From contig NZ_LIPD01000006.1 of assembly GCF_001905545.1 (NCBI RefSeq), positions 310,001 to 374,000 on the forward strand: a DNA stretch of 64,000 nt, given 5' to 3'. Below the pieces are notes generated by a model. That model did no database searches. It saw nothing but the letters and a program-made list of their open reading frames with translations, and was not told the origin of the DNA. Shown in pieces: positions 1-7,625 of this stretch. Made by a program: the position numbers and the translations under genes. The DNA comes from Streptomyces sp. CB02056. GTDB taxonomy: Bacteria; Actinomycetota; Actinomycetes; Streptomycetales; Streptomycetaceae. Every line of letters starts with the position of its first letter. Positions within the stretch are counted from its first letter, which is position 1.

Positions 1-231
1 CGGCCAGAGGTCCAGCTCGATCATGCCGGTGCCGGTGTCCAGGCCCTGGGCGAGGTACGGGAAGGCCGCCGGGTCGTAGGTGTTGTGGAGGCCGACGGTG
101 GTCGCGGAGCCGAACGGCAGGTCGCCCGGCCCGGCCGTGGTGGCGTCCGCCGGGGCGGTCGGGATCAGCGCGGCCGCGGCGGCGATCAGGCCGGCGGCCA
201 GGAGTCCGGTCAGGGTGCGGCGTACGGTCAT
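1..231 (-). CDS. Secreted PI-PLC-like phosphodiesterase, N-terminal part (runs off window)
   Basis: The first 77 codons are present; the gene continues past base 1. Residues 1-32 form a Sec signal peptide: basic MTVRR, an Ala/Leu-rich core, and a likely cut near PADA. After it comes VGLHNTYDP, then FPYLAQGLDTGTGMIELDLW, which matches the start of the Ca2+-dependent phosphoinositide-specific phospholipase C (PI-PLC-C1) domain of actinobacteria, where the His of HNTY and the Glu of IELD lie in the active site. The ATG at 229-231 follows a GGGGGACC ribosome site. The family is known for hydrolysing inositol phospholipids; the substrate here is not shown. The gene is divergent from the reductase at 523. 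Confidence 0.75.
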   Translation of the reverse strand, partial: MTVRRTLTGLLAAGLIAAAAALIPTAPADATTAGPGDLPFGSATTVGLHNTYDPAAFPYLAQGLDTGTGMIELDLWP

Positions 232-422
232 CGGAACGGTCCCCCAAGTCGTGGGATGCCGGCCGCCCTGCTCCCGGGCAGCCTGACGAAGCATCGCCCG
301 CCCGGGCGTGCTCAGGATGAAGAAGGCACGACAATAGCGTGACGGCTGCACCGCTTCTCCCCCGCTCCCCTCCCCTTCCTCCACGCGCTCCGCACCCGTC
401 CCACCCGCCACGCCCGGGACGG

Positions 423-435
423 TGACGGAACGTCA
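423..435. promoter_or_regulatory. 13-bp inverted repeat TGACG-N3-CGTCA in a divergent promoter region
   Basis: Perfect 5-bp arms around GAA. It lies between the PI-PLC-like gene and the reductase. The same pattern TGACG-N3-CGTCA occurs upstream of the MIB synthase genes at 3596-3608, which suggests but does not prove a common regulator. The remaining 232-522 gap shows no other convincing element. Confidence 0.3.
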
Positions 436-522
436 TGGCATCGGAGCCGCGGGTTAGCGTGGCCCGCGAAACGGGGCGCGGCCGACCGGTGCGCGCCGAG
501 GCGCCGAGCGGCGGAGGCTGCG

Positions 523-1167
523 ATGTCCCTGGTCCGGGTCCACAACTTCTCGATCTCCCTGGACGGCTACGGCACGGGCGAGGGCCAGAGCCTCGACGCA
601 CCGTTCGGCCACGCCGGCGGCCGGCTGCACAGCTGGTTCTTCGGCACCCGGACGTTCCGGCGGATGCAGGGCGAGGAGGGCGGCAGCACCGGCGTGGACG
701 ACGCGATCGCCCGCACCTGGGCCGACGGCATCGGCGCGGAGATCATGGGCCGCAACAAGTTCGGCCCGCAGCGCGGACCCTGGCAGGACGAGGACTGGCG
801 GGGCTGGTGGGGGCCGAACCCGCCGTTCCACACCCCGGTCTTCGTGCTCACCCACCATCCGCGCCCCTCGGTGGAGATGGACGGCGGGACGGTCTTCCAC
901 TTCCTGGACGCCTCCCCCGAGGAGGCGCTGCGCCGGGCCAGGGAGGCGGCCGGCGGCCTGGACGTGCGGATCGGCGGCGGCCCGAGCAGCGTCCGCGCCT
1001 TCCTGGCCGCCGATCTGGTCGACCACCTGCACGTGGTCGTGGTGCCGGTGCTGCTCGGCCGGGGCGAGCGGCTCTGGGACGGGCTCGAAGGGCTGGAGCA
1101 GCGCTTCCGCACCGAGGCGGTGAGCAGCCCGAGCGGCGTCACCCACCTCACCTTCACCCGGCCGTAG
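523..1167 (+). CDS. Dihydrofolate reductase-family protein (RibD C-terminal-like)
   Basis: A 214-residue protein with the RibD_C/DHFR-like fold pattern of the YyaP/YwjB group: N-terminal HNFSISLDGY, a central MGRNKFG segment in the place of the family's MGRxTF, and a C-terminal IGGGPSSVRAFLAADLVDHLHVVVVPVLLGRG split here as the typical nucleotide-binding strand-helix and the LHL-PVLLG-G tail. Members are NAD(P)H-dependent reductases of mostly unknown substrate and are not folate reductases. The ATG at 523 has a GGAGG site five bases upstream. It stands alone, convergent with the MIB methyltransferase gene across a strong hairpin. Confidence 0.85.
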   Translation: MSLVRVHNFSISLDGYGTGEGQSLDAPFGHAGGRLHSWFFGTRTFRRMQGEEGGSTGVDDAIARTWADGIGAEIMGRNKFGPQRGPWQDEDWRGWWGPNPPFHTPVFVLTHHPRPSVEMDGGTVFHFLDASPEEALRRAREAAGGLDVRIGGGPSSVRAFLAADLVDHLHVVVVPVLLGRGERLWDGLEGLEQRFRTEAVSSPSGVTHLTFTRP

Positions 1168-1182
1168 CCGGCCCTCGTGCGA

Positions 1183-1224
1183 ACGACGGCGGCCTCCCCG
1201 CGGGTACGGGGAGGCCGCCGTCGT
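1183..1224. terminator. Bidirectional hairpin terminator
   Basis: Perfect 18-bp arms (1183-1200 and 1207-1224) with a 6-nt loop, placed between the convergent reductase and GPP methyltransferase genes. There is no U-tract, as is common for Streptomyces terminators. Confidence 0.8.
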
Positions 1225-1238
1225 GCGGTGCTACCGGA

Positions 1239-2117
1239 TCAGACCCGGTCGGCCGCGATCAGCACGTACTGGAAGGAGCCGTCCTTGTAGGACTCGATGA
1301 ACGCCTCCTCGATGCCGGTCACCAGCGAGGTGGTGTTCCGCAGCTCCCAGTAGGGCAGGGTGTCCGGCGTCAGGTCGATGACGGCCTGCGGCACCAGGCG
1401 GTTGTCGGCCATCGCCCGCAGGTACTCGCGGCGGGAGTGGATGTTGCACTCGAAGTGGGCGTTGATCTGCGAGACCCACTTCGAGGGCTGGCCGTAGCGC
1501 GGGTTCCAGCAGCCGGTGATGGTCACGTACCGGCCGCCGACGCTCAGCACCCGGGAGTGCTCGGCGAACAGGTCGTGCAGGTCGACGTACATGCTGGACT
1601 CGTTGTTCCAGGAGCCCGCGACCGAGCCGGTCTCGATGGGCATGTTCAGCATGTTGGCGACCTGGGAGCGGACGAACCCGCCGATGCCCAGCTCGGCGGC
1701 GCGCTTGTTGCCGAAGTCGGCCTGCTGGGTGGAGAGGGTCAGGCCCTCGACCCGGCAGCCGAAGCGCTGGTGGGCCATCACCATCGAACCGCCACGGCCG
1801 CAGCCGGCGTCGACCAGGGTGTGGTCGGCGCGGATGTCGCCGAGGTGGCCGAGCAGCACGTCGGCCTGGGCGGACTCCAGCCGGTGCAGCTCGGCGATCA
1901 CCTTCTTCTCGCGCTCGGCGTCGGCCGGGTCCCCGATCGCGGCCTGGTCGATCGCGCCGATGCCGTAGTGGTGGTGGTAGAGGCCGTCGACGTCACCCAG
2001 GCGGAGGTTGACCGGACGGGCCTCGTGGTCCCAGTAGCGCGCGATGTCGCCCTGGTACGGAGTCGCCGGGCCGGGGATGGTGTTGCCGGGGGTGGTGATG
2101 TCGTCGGTCACGGACAT
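1239..2117 (-). CDS. Geranyl diphosphate 2-C-methyltransferase
   Basis: A 292-residue SAM-dependent methyltransferase that methylates C2 of geranyl diphosphate, the first dedicated step to the earthy odorant 2-methylisoborneol. The SAM motif I is LVDAGCGRGG at residues 101-110; the N-terminal YWDHEARPVNLRLGDVDGLYHHHYGIG and the segment WNNESSMYVDLHDLF are characteristic of this family and its length matches. It sits 87 bp behind the MIB synthase on the same strand, the standard actinomycete pair. I do not see a separate promoter in the gap. The gene ends at the strong hairpin shared with the reductase. Confidence 0.95.
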   Translation of the reverse strand: MSVTDDITTPGNTIPGPATPYQGDIARYWDHEARPVNLRLGDVDGLYHHHYGIGAIDQAAIGDPADAEREKKVIAELHRLESAQADVLLGHLGDIRADHTLVDAGCGRGGSMVMAHQRFGCRVEGLTLSTQQADFGNKRAAELGIGGFVRSQVANMLNMPIETGSVAGSWNNESSMYVDLHDLFAEHSRVLSVGGRYVTITGCWNPRYGQPSKWVSQINAHFECNIHSRREYLRAMADNRLVPQAVIDLTPDTLPYWELRNTTSLVTGIEEAFIESYKDGSFQYVLIAADRV

Positions 2118-2204
2118 GGGTCAGCTCCTAGCGGATGGTCAAGGGGTCGGTCATCAAGGGAAGTGCGCTGCCGACGGGAGGTGGTGCCCCCGGAGGGGCC
2201 GGTG

Positions 2205-3503
2205 TCACCAGAAGTCGGGCAGGGTGTAGCGGTAGGTGTTGGTCTGGTGCCAGTAGTGGTTGCCGTCGACCCACGCGGACACACCGCGCAGGAACCGTAC
2301 GAGTGTCGGCACCGGGCAGGACACGGCCAGGGCGGCCGCCTCGGCCTCGAAGGCCAGCATCAGCTCGTTGTGGACCTCGACCGCCTTCAGGTAGCCCTCC
2401 TTGCGGGAGACGCCCTCGCGCTCGGAGATCACCACCGGCAGGTTCAGGTGCAGTCCGGGGCTGGCCAGCTCCTTCATGTACGAGTACAGGTCGTTGACGA
2501 TGGTGGTGGCGTTGCCGGCCAGTGCGATCACCCGCTGCATGGCGGGCAGCGCGTGCAGCTCGGCGGGCAGCTCGTAGCCGCCGACGGTGTCCGTGATCGT
2601 CGGGCAGGGGCGGAAGTTGTTGAACTGGCGCATGGCCAGGTACTCCCACACCTCCGGGACGTGGTCCGCCTGGTCCCAGGAGGCCTCGGCCAGGTACCCC
2701 AGGTGCAGCCGCGCCATGTCGTGCCGGAACCGGTCCGACTGGGAGGGCGTGGCGGCCCGGGTGAAGTACTCCATCGCCGAGTGGTAGGCGCGCCGGGGCG
2801 CGTCCGAGCTCAGCGAGGCCTCCCAGCCCGGGTGGTACTCCGACGTGGTGTGCAGCGGGTCCAGCGCGGTGTGCGCGAGCAGCAGGCGGCTGCCCAGGCC
2901 GATCGGCGAACCGCCGAGGTCCTCGCAGTAGCAGTCGTCCACCGCGTTCTCGGCCACCATCAGGCGGGCCGCGAGCATCAGGTGGTCGACGCTCGGCGCG
3001 TCCGGGTGGCAGGCCACCATGTAGCGCCCGGTGGAGAAGCCGTTGAAGTCCTTCTCCCACTCCGGCGGGTAGAGCTCGATCTCCTCCATCGCCCAGGCCT
3101 TGAGCTTCGCGCTCAGCGCCTCCACCCGCACCGGGTCGGGCTCGGCGATCGGGTGGTGGTAAAGGCCGGGGATCGGGTCGCCGCTCCGGGGCTTGCCGCC
3201 GCTCGGCGCCTCGGCGGCCGACCCGGCGGCGGCCGGGGTCGGGGTCGCGGCGGTCGGGACGGGCAGGACGTGGGCGGACGGCACCCGGAACCCGGGCGTC
3301 GCCGCCGCGGTCTCGGTCACCGTCGTGGCCTCGGTCACGGTCGCGGTCGCCTCGGGGGCCGGGACCACCTCGACCGGGACCTCGGGCGTCGGAGCCTGGG
3401 GCGCCGAGACCTCGTCCGCCGGGGCCTGCGGCCTGAACTGCAGCCCGGAGGTGCCCAGTCCGCTGGGCCCGCGCAGGATCCGTTCGATCGCGGGGGAGCT
3501 CAT
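2205..3503 (-). CDS. 2-methylisoborneol synthase (class I terpene cyclase)
   Basis: A 432-residue cyclase that converts 2-methyl-GDP to 2-methylisoborneol. The first 110 residues are low-complexity, rich in Ala, Pro, Thr and Val, as in other MIB synthases. The catalytic domain starts near PGLYHHP (112-118). The metal-binding acidic motif is DDCYCED at 189-195 and the NSE-type motif is NDLYSYMKE at 337-345; the C-terminus is YRYTLPDFW. The start at 3503 is chosen because it overlaps the stop of a leader ORF (ATGA) that has a good ribosome site; a longer in-frame start at 3593 would lie in the promoter. The very N-terminal ERILRGPSGLGTSGL resembles a segment in S. coelicolor MIB synthase that may be an encapsulin-loading signal. 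The usual adjacent cyclic-nucleotide-domain (encapsulin) gene is absent here. Confidence 0.95.
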   Translation of the reverse strand: MSSPAIERILRGPSGLGTSGLQFRPQAPADEVSAPQAPTPEVPVEVVPAPEATATVTEATTVTETAAATPGFRVPSAHVLPVPTAATPTPAAAGSAAEAPSGGKPRSGDPIPGLYHHPIAEPDPVRVEALSAKLKAWAMEEIELYPPEWEKDFNGFSTGRYMVACHPDAPSVDHLMLAARLMVAENAVDDCYCEDLGGSPIGLGSRLLLAHTALDPLHTTSEYHPGWEASLSSDAPRRAYHSAMEYFTRAATPSQSDRFRHDMARLHLGYLAEASWDQADHVPEVWEYLAMRQFNNFRPCPTITDTVGGYELPAELHALPAMQRVIALAGNATTIVNDLYSYMKELASPGLHLNLPVVISEREGVSRKEGYLKAVEVHNELMLAFEAEAAALAVSCPVPTLVRFLRGVSAWVDGNHYWHQTNTYRYTLPDFW

Positions 3504-3565
3504 GGGCCCACCACCGGGGCGGTGACGGGCCCGGATGGTGTGTCCGGCCTGGCGCACAGGGGCAT
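3500..3565 (-). CDS. Putative 21-residue leader peptide of the MIB operon
   Basis: ATG at 3565 preceded by AGAGGAGG at ideal distance; 21 codons starting MPLCARPDTPSG, then TGA that overlaps the MIB synthase ATG as ATGA. The synthase start itself has only a weak ribosome site, so ribosomes finishing this peptide probably re-initiate on the synthase. The peptide has no recognisable domain. Alternatively it could be the N-terminus of a frame-shifted longer synthase, but nothing in the sequence demands that. Confidence 0.5.
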   Translation of the reverse strand: MPLCARPDTPSGPVTAPVVGP

Positions 3566-3594
3566 GGAGCCTCCTCTGAAGGGGGTCGCACAAT

Positions 3595-3609
3595 ATGACG
3601 GGTCGTCAT
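3595..3609. promoter_or_regulatory. Perfect palindrome ATGACG-GGT-CGTCAT upstream of the MIB genes
   Basis: Six-base perfect arms, 30 bp before the leader ATG on the minus strand and next to CATATT, a plausible -10 for that strand. Position and symmetry fit an operator for the MIB genes. The inner 13 bp match the 423-435 palindrome pattern. Confidence 0.4.
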
Positions 3610-4048
3610 CCCACCCGCCTCGAACGGGATCTCCGGTCTCCGGCCCCGTCTCGCTCGGTTCACCACCGTAGGCGCGAAGGCGCGTTCCGCATCGCACCAG
3701 ACGATCTTCATCACCCGATAGGGTGAACGTTCCCCATGCGGGTGTTTGGGCACGCCCCCGTCGTGCATCACCCCGCCCCGCACCTGCGCACTCCCGCCGC
3801 GAACCCGCCCGCCGAGCCGCCCGTCCGCGCGTCAACTTGCCGCCACTCGCGCGTGTCCCGCTCCCGCCGGCCGCGTCGTCCCGCTCGTGGCGCGGGCTGT
3901 TCGAACGCGAAACGAAATCACCCACGGCCGCCCGCCGGGGGCCGGTCGATCGTCCCGGGCCGGGCCCGGTGCGCGGCCGGGCGCGTAAGGCGGGACAGAA
4001 TGGGCACGGCGCCGTCGAGGAGGCGGGGCCAGGAAGGAAGACCAGCGC
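3610..4048. other. Divergent intergenic region, no gene seen
   Basis: About 440 bp between the MIB operon and the radical SAM gene. I find no convincing reading frame. There is a separated inverted pair GTTCACC near 3659 and GGTGAAC near 3720 flanking a relatively AT-rich stretch that probably carries promoters for both directions. Confidence 0.4.
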
Positions 4049-5374
4049 ATGGAGAGCCAGGCCCGCAGCCGCACCGCACTCGTGGAGCAGCTCATGGAGC
4101 GCTATCCCGACGTGCCCCGGGAGGCGGTGATCAAGGAGGACCTGCTGCGCGGCGGCATGGCCTTCGACGAGTCCGCGCTGAGCGGCAGCGCGGGCGCCGA
4201 CGGGGGCGGCGAGGTCAAGCCGAAGTCGTACTTCATCTTCTCCTTCGACCACCGCACGCTGCCCGAGCTGGGCGCGGCCGCGCTCAACCGGCCACCGGAG
4301 GAGGTCGTGCTGACCGGCGGGCCGTACGGGCTGCGCCGCACGGTGGTGTCGGTGCGGGTGAACCCCGACTCGCCGTACCGGGTCGGCGCCGGGGACGACG
4401 GCACGCTCGGCCTCTACCTGGACGGTGCGCGGATCGCCGACGTCGGCCTGCCGCCGATGCCGGACTACTACCGGCACACGCTGGCCAACGGGAAGTCGGT
4501 GATGGAGGTCGCCCCGACCATCCAGTGGGGCTACCTGATCTACCTCACGGTGTTCCGGGTCTGCCAGTACTTCGGCGCCAAGGAGGAGTGCCAGTACTGC
4601 GACATCAACCACAACTGGCGCCAGCACAAGGCGGCCGGCCGCCCGTACACCGGGGTCAAGCCGGTCGAGGAGGTGCTGGAGGCGCTGGCGATCATCGACC
4701 GGCACGACACCGCCCGGGCCTCCCAGGCGTACACCCTCACCGGCGGGGCGATCACCTCGCACGTCGGCGGCCGGGACGAGGCCGACTTCTACGGGCAGTA
4801 CGCCAAGGCCATCGAGGAGCGCTTCCCCGGCCGCTGGATCGGCAAGGTGGTGGCCCAGGCGCTGCCGCGCGAGGACGTCCAGCGCTTCCACGACTACGGC
4901 GTGCGGATCTACCACCCCAACTTCGAGGTATGGGACAAGCGGCTGTTCGAGCTCTACTGCCCCGGCAAGGAGCGCTACGTCGGCCGGGACGAGTGGCACC
5001 GCCGGATCCTCGACTCCACCGAGGTGTTCGGCCCGGAGAACGTGATCCCCAACTTCGTCGCGGGCGTGGAGATGGCCGAGCCCTTCGGCTTCACCACGGT
5101 GGACGAGGCGATCGCCTCCACCGAGGAGGGCCTGCGCTTCTTCATGTCCCGCGGCGTGGTGCCGCGCTTCACCACCTGGTGCCCCGAGCCCACCACCCCG
5201 CTCGGCAAGGCCAACCCGCAGGGCGCGCCGCTGGAGTACCACATCCGGCTGCTGCAGACCTACCGGGGCACCCTGGAGGAGTTCGGCCTCTCCTCCCCGC
5301 CCGGGTACGGCCCGGCGGGCCCCGGCAAGGCCGTGTTCTCGGTGAGCTCCTTCATGGACTCGCTGACCGGCTGA
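4049..5374 (+). CDS. Radical SAM protein with an unusual CX8CX2C cluster motif
   Basis: A 441-residue protein. The iron-sulfur motif is C172-X8-C181-X2-C184 (CQYFGAKEECQYCDINHNW), not the usual CX3CX2C. Downstream, YTLTGGAIT (near residue 230) is a GGE-like SAM-binding segment, and the rest fits a radical SAM barrel: VVAQALPRED, IYHPNFEVWD, VIPNFVAGVEMAEPFG. These long-spaced clusters occur in several uncharacterised actinobacterial families, so the fold call is firm and the reaction unknown. Start ATG at 4049 has AGGAAGGAAG upstream. It is a single gene, divergent from the MIB operon and ended by a hairpin. A link with MIB is not shown. Confidence 0.8.
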   Translation: MESQARSRTALVEQLMERYPDVPREAVIKEDLLRGGMAFDESALSGSAGADGGGEVKPKSYFIFSFDHRTLPELGAAALNRPPEEVVLTGGPYGLRRTVVSVRVNPDSPYRVGAGDDGTLGLYLDGARIADVGLPPMPDYYRHTLANGKSVMEVAPTIQWGYLIYLTVFRVCQYFGAKEECQYCDINHNWRQHKAAGRPYTGVKPVEEVLEALAIIDRHDTARASQAYTLTGGAITSHVGGRDEADFYGQYAKAIEERFPGRWIGKVVAQALPREDVQRFHDYGVRIYHPNFEVWDKRLFELYCPGKERYVGRDEWHRRILDSTEVFGPENVIPNFVAGVEMAEPFGFTTVDEAIASTEEGLRFFMSRGVVPRFTTWCPEPTTPLGKANPQGAPLEYHIRLLQTYRGTLEEFGLSSPPGYGPAGPGKAVFSVSSFMDSLTG

Positions 5375-5382
5375 GGACCCGC

Positions 5383-5418
5383 CCCGGTGGTGCGGGCCGC
5401 GACGCCCGCACCACCGGG
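5383..5418. terminator. Bidirectional hairpin terminator
   Basis: Perfect 15-bp arms (5383-5397, 5404-5418) with a 6-nt loop between the convergent radical SAM and thioesterase genes. Confidence 0.8.
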
Positions 5419-5423
5419 CGCCG

Positions 5424-6257
5424 TCAGCCCGCGTGCTGCGGGCGGACGGTGAGGATCTGCTCGGCCCGGCCCAGCGGCCCGCGGACGTCGTGCAGCACGG
5501 TGCTGGTGACGCCGTGCCCGGCCGGGCCGAAGCTGACGCTGGTGTCCAGGCCGGTCCAGCCGCCCTCGGGGCGGCGGTGGAAGTGGATCGTCAGGTCGGT
5601 GTTGGGGAACATCCACTCGGTGGGGCTCTGCCGCACGGCGATGCCGTTGGCGGTGTCCACCAGCATGACGAAGGAGGCGTGCGGGCCGCTGGGCTCCCCG
5701 GCGACCAGCTCGACCGGGGTGGAGAGCCAGGCGGCGGCGCGGCCCGGGGCGCTCTCCCGGCGGCGGACGTCGATCGAGGCGATGTAGCCGCCGCCCCAGA
5801 CCCCGCGCATCGTCCAGGGCTCGAACTCCTCGGGCGCGGGCAGCGGCTCGTCGTGGGTGCCGGCGACGGCGGTGGTGTCCAGCTCGGCGAGGAACCAGGC
5901 GCGGGCCCGGACCACGGCGCGCCCGCCGATCGTCACGGTGGCCTCGACCAGCTCGATGGTGCGGCCGGGGCGGACGGTCTCCACCGTGATCTCGCACTCG
6001 TCGAGGGCGATCAGGCCGAGTATGTCGTAGCTGATCCGGGCCAGCGCCAGGCCGTCGGCGGGGCGGCCGGCCCCCTGCTGGTCGGCCCTTCGCTGGTCGG
6101 CCCGGTACCGGTCGATGGCGTGCACGATCAGGCCGCCGAGCGGGCTGAAGTGCTGCTCGTCGGGGTGCCAGGCGCCCTGCGCCTGCACGGTGGGCTTGTA
6201 GGTGTGGTCGCCGGTGCGCTGGTAGTAGCTGTCGGGCGCGGCGTTGGGGGTGGTCAC
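5424..6257 (-). CDS. Acyl-CoA thioesterase family protein (double hot-dog)
   Basis: A 277-residue protein with two hot-dog repeats like TesB-type thioesterases. The first repeat includes SPLGGLIVHAIDR and LALARISYDILG; the second includes WGGGYIASIDVRRR, AAWLSTPVELVAGE and the C-terminal FPNTDLTIHFHRRPEGGWTGLD-like strand segment (DLTIHFHR) that is typical of acyl-CoA thioesterase C-termini. Such enzymes hydrolyse acyl-CoA esters in the cytosol. The substrate is not shown. The GTG start at 6257 follows GAGGAGAAG. It stands alone between convergent and co-directional neighbours. Confidence 0.8.
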   Translation of the reverse strand: MTTPNAAPDSYYQRTGDHTYKPTVQAQGAWHPDEQHFSPLGGLIVHAIDRYRADQRRADQQGAGRPADGLALARISYDILGLIALDECEITVETVRPGRTIELVEATVTIGGRAVVRARAWFLAELDTTAVAGTHDEPLPAPEEFEPWTMRGVWGGGYIASIDVRRRESAPGRAAAWLSTPVELVAGEPSGPHASFVMLVDTANGIAVRQSPTEWMFPNTDLTIHFHRRPEGGWTGLDTSVSFGPAGHGVTSTVLHDVRGPLGRAEQILTVRPQHAG

Positions 6258-6409
6258 GTGCGCTTCTCCTCGGGCCGGATCGCTGGCTGCCGGGCGGGCG
6301 CCGCCGGGGTACGACGGCGCCCGACCTCGGCGTTCAGGATCGTAAGGGGCCGAACCGCCCGCGCGGCGTCACGGGTGACGCATCCCACACCCCCGGGGGA
6401 TCCGGCCGG

Positions 6410-7387
6410 TCAGTGCGCGGCGAGCGGGTAGTGGTCGGAGAGGTCGGTGTAGGTGTAGCTCTTGCCCCAACTGCTGACCGTCCAGGGCGCGCTGTGCACC
6501 CGGACCACCTCGTTGACGTACTGCTGCGGGCGGGCGTGGTCGGCCCGGTAGAGGACGTAGTCGAGGTCCTCCTTGGGCTCGCCCGGGTAGCGGTAGGCGG
6601 CGATGGAGTTGTCGACGGTGTCGAAGGAGTTCGGCCAGCCGGTGCGGGCGGAGGCCGGGGCGAGGTTGCCGTTGCTCAGCAGCGCCTGGTACTCGGAGCC
6701 GTGCGAGTCGATGTTGAGGTCGCCCGCGACCAGGACCGGCTCGTCGGCCGGGATCCGCTTGGCGTCCAGGAAGGCGCGCATCGCGGTGAGCTGCTTGGCC
6801 CGGATGTCCGCGGCCTGGCCGCTCGCGCAGCCGGAGTCGGTGGACTGGAGGTGGGTGCCGACCACGTGGGTGCGGCGGCCGTTGACGTCCAGCACCGCGT
6901 ACGCGAAGCCCTTGTTGGAGAACCAGTCCGAGCCGCAGGCGTCCTTGAAGACGTACTGCTCCTTGCGCAGGATCGGCCACTTGCTGAGCAGGGTGACGCC
7001 GCCGTCCTCGGGGGTGGTGGAGCTGTAGCTGCCGGAGGTGGCGTCCCAGCCGCTGGTGGAGCGGCCGACCACCGGCGTGTGGTACGGGTAGGCGGCCGAG
7101 GCCTTGGCGGTGAGCGCGTCGGAGGCCGCGTTGTCGAAGGCCTCCTCCAGCACGACCACGTCGTGGCCCTGGAAGAAGTCCGCCGAGGCGATGGCCTGCG
7201 CCCGGTACTGCTGGCCCCAGTTGGGGTAGAGCGAGGTGCTCATCAGGAAGGTGTTGTAGGTCAGCACGTCGAGCGGGGGCGCGGTCGTCGGGGCGGTCTC
7301 GGCCGAGGCCGGGGCGGCGCCGAGCACGGCGAGGACGGTGGCGGCGGCACCGGCGGCGAGGGTGCGGCGGACGGACGACAGGGGCAT
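6410..7387 (-). CDS. Secreted sphingomyelin phosphodiesterase
   Basis: A 325-residue exported enzyme of the DNase I-like fold. Residues 1-29 are a Sec signal peptide ending APASA-E. Conserved catalytic or metal residues seen: N45 in TYNTF, E82 in VVLEEAF, H179 in GTHLQS, D223 and N225 in AGDLNID, D276 in LDYVL, and D318-H319 in the final SDHYPL. This is the pattern of bacterial neutral sphingomyelinases, which release phosphocholine from sphingomyelin. The ATG at 7387 has GGAGG seven bases upstream; longer in-frame starts would add a non-signal extension. Monocistronic. It may serve phosphate or choline scavenging, but I recognise no PHO box by eye. Confidence 0.9.
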   Translation of the reverse strand: MPLSSVRRTLAAGAAATVLAVLGAAPASAETAPTTAPPLDVLTYNTFLMSTSLYPNWGQQYRAQAIASADFFQGHDVVVLEEAFDNAASDALTAKASAAYPYHTPVVGRSTSGWDATSGSYSSTTPEDGGVTLLSKWPILRKEQYVFKDACGSDWFSNKGFAYAVLDVNGRRTHVVGTHLQSTDSGCASGQAADIRAKQLTAMRAFLDAKRIPADEPVLVAGDLNIDSHGSEYQALLSNGNLAPASARTGWPNSFDTVDNSIAAYRYPGEPKEDLDYVLYRADHARPQQYVNEVVRVHSAPWTVSSWGKSYTYTDLSDHYPLAAH

Positions 7388-7625
7388 CGGGCCTCCAGGA
7401 GGGCATCGCGGGTGTTGTCGTGGACCCGTCGGGTCAAGGGATGTTGTGTATCCAACTCGGCTCCCCGCACGGCCCGCAAGACAGCGGGCGAGCATGTGAT
7501 GAACTCGTCGGTAACACCCGCGTCGAGGGCCTGACGGGCGGTCACCGCCCCGCCCCTCCGTACCGCGTGCCGGGAGCGGCGGTCAGACTGTCCCCAGCAC
7601 CACGGAAGAACGGACGGGGGAAGGC

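Noticed and set aside
435..3671. Very long open frame on the plus strand across the reductase and MIB genes
   Set aside because: It lies opposite or out of frame to three well-recognised proteins, has Arg/Gly/Val-rich composition, and is the usual stop-poor shadow in high-GC DNA.
4049..5374. Radical SAM gene as part of the MIB pathway
   Set aside because: It is divergently transcribed and the known two-enzyme MIB pathway is complete without it; proximity alone is weak evidence.
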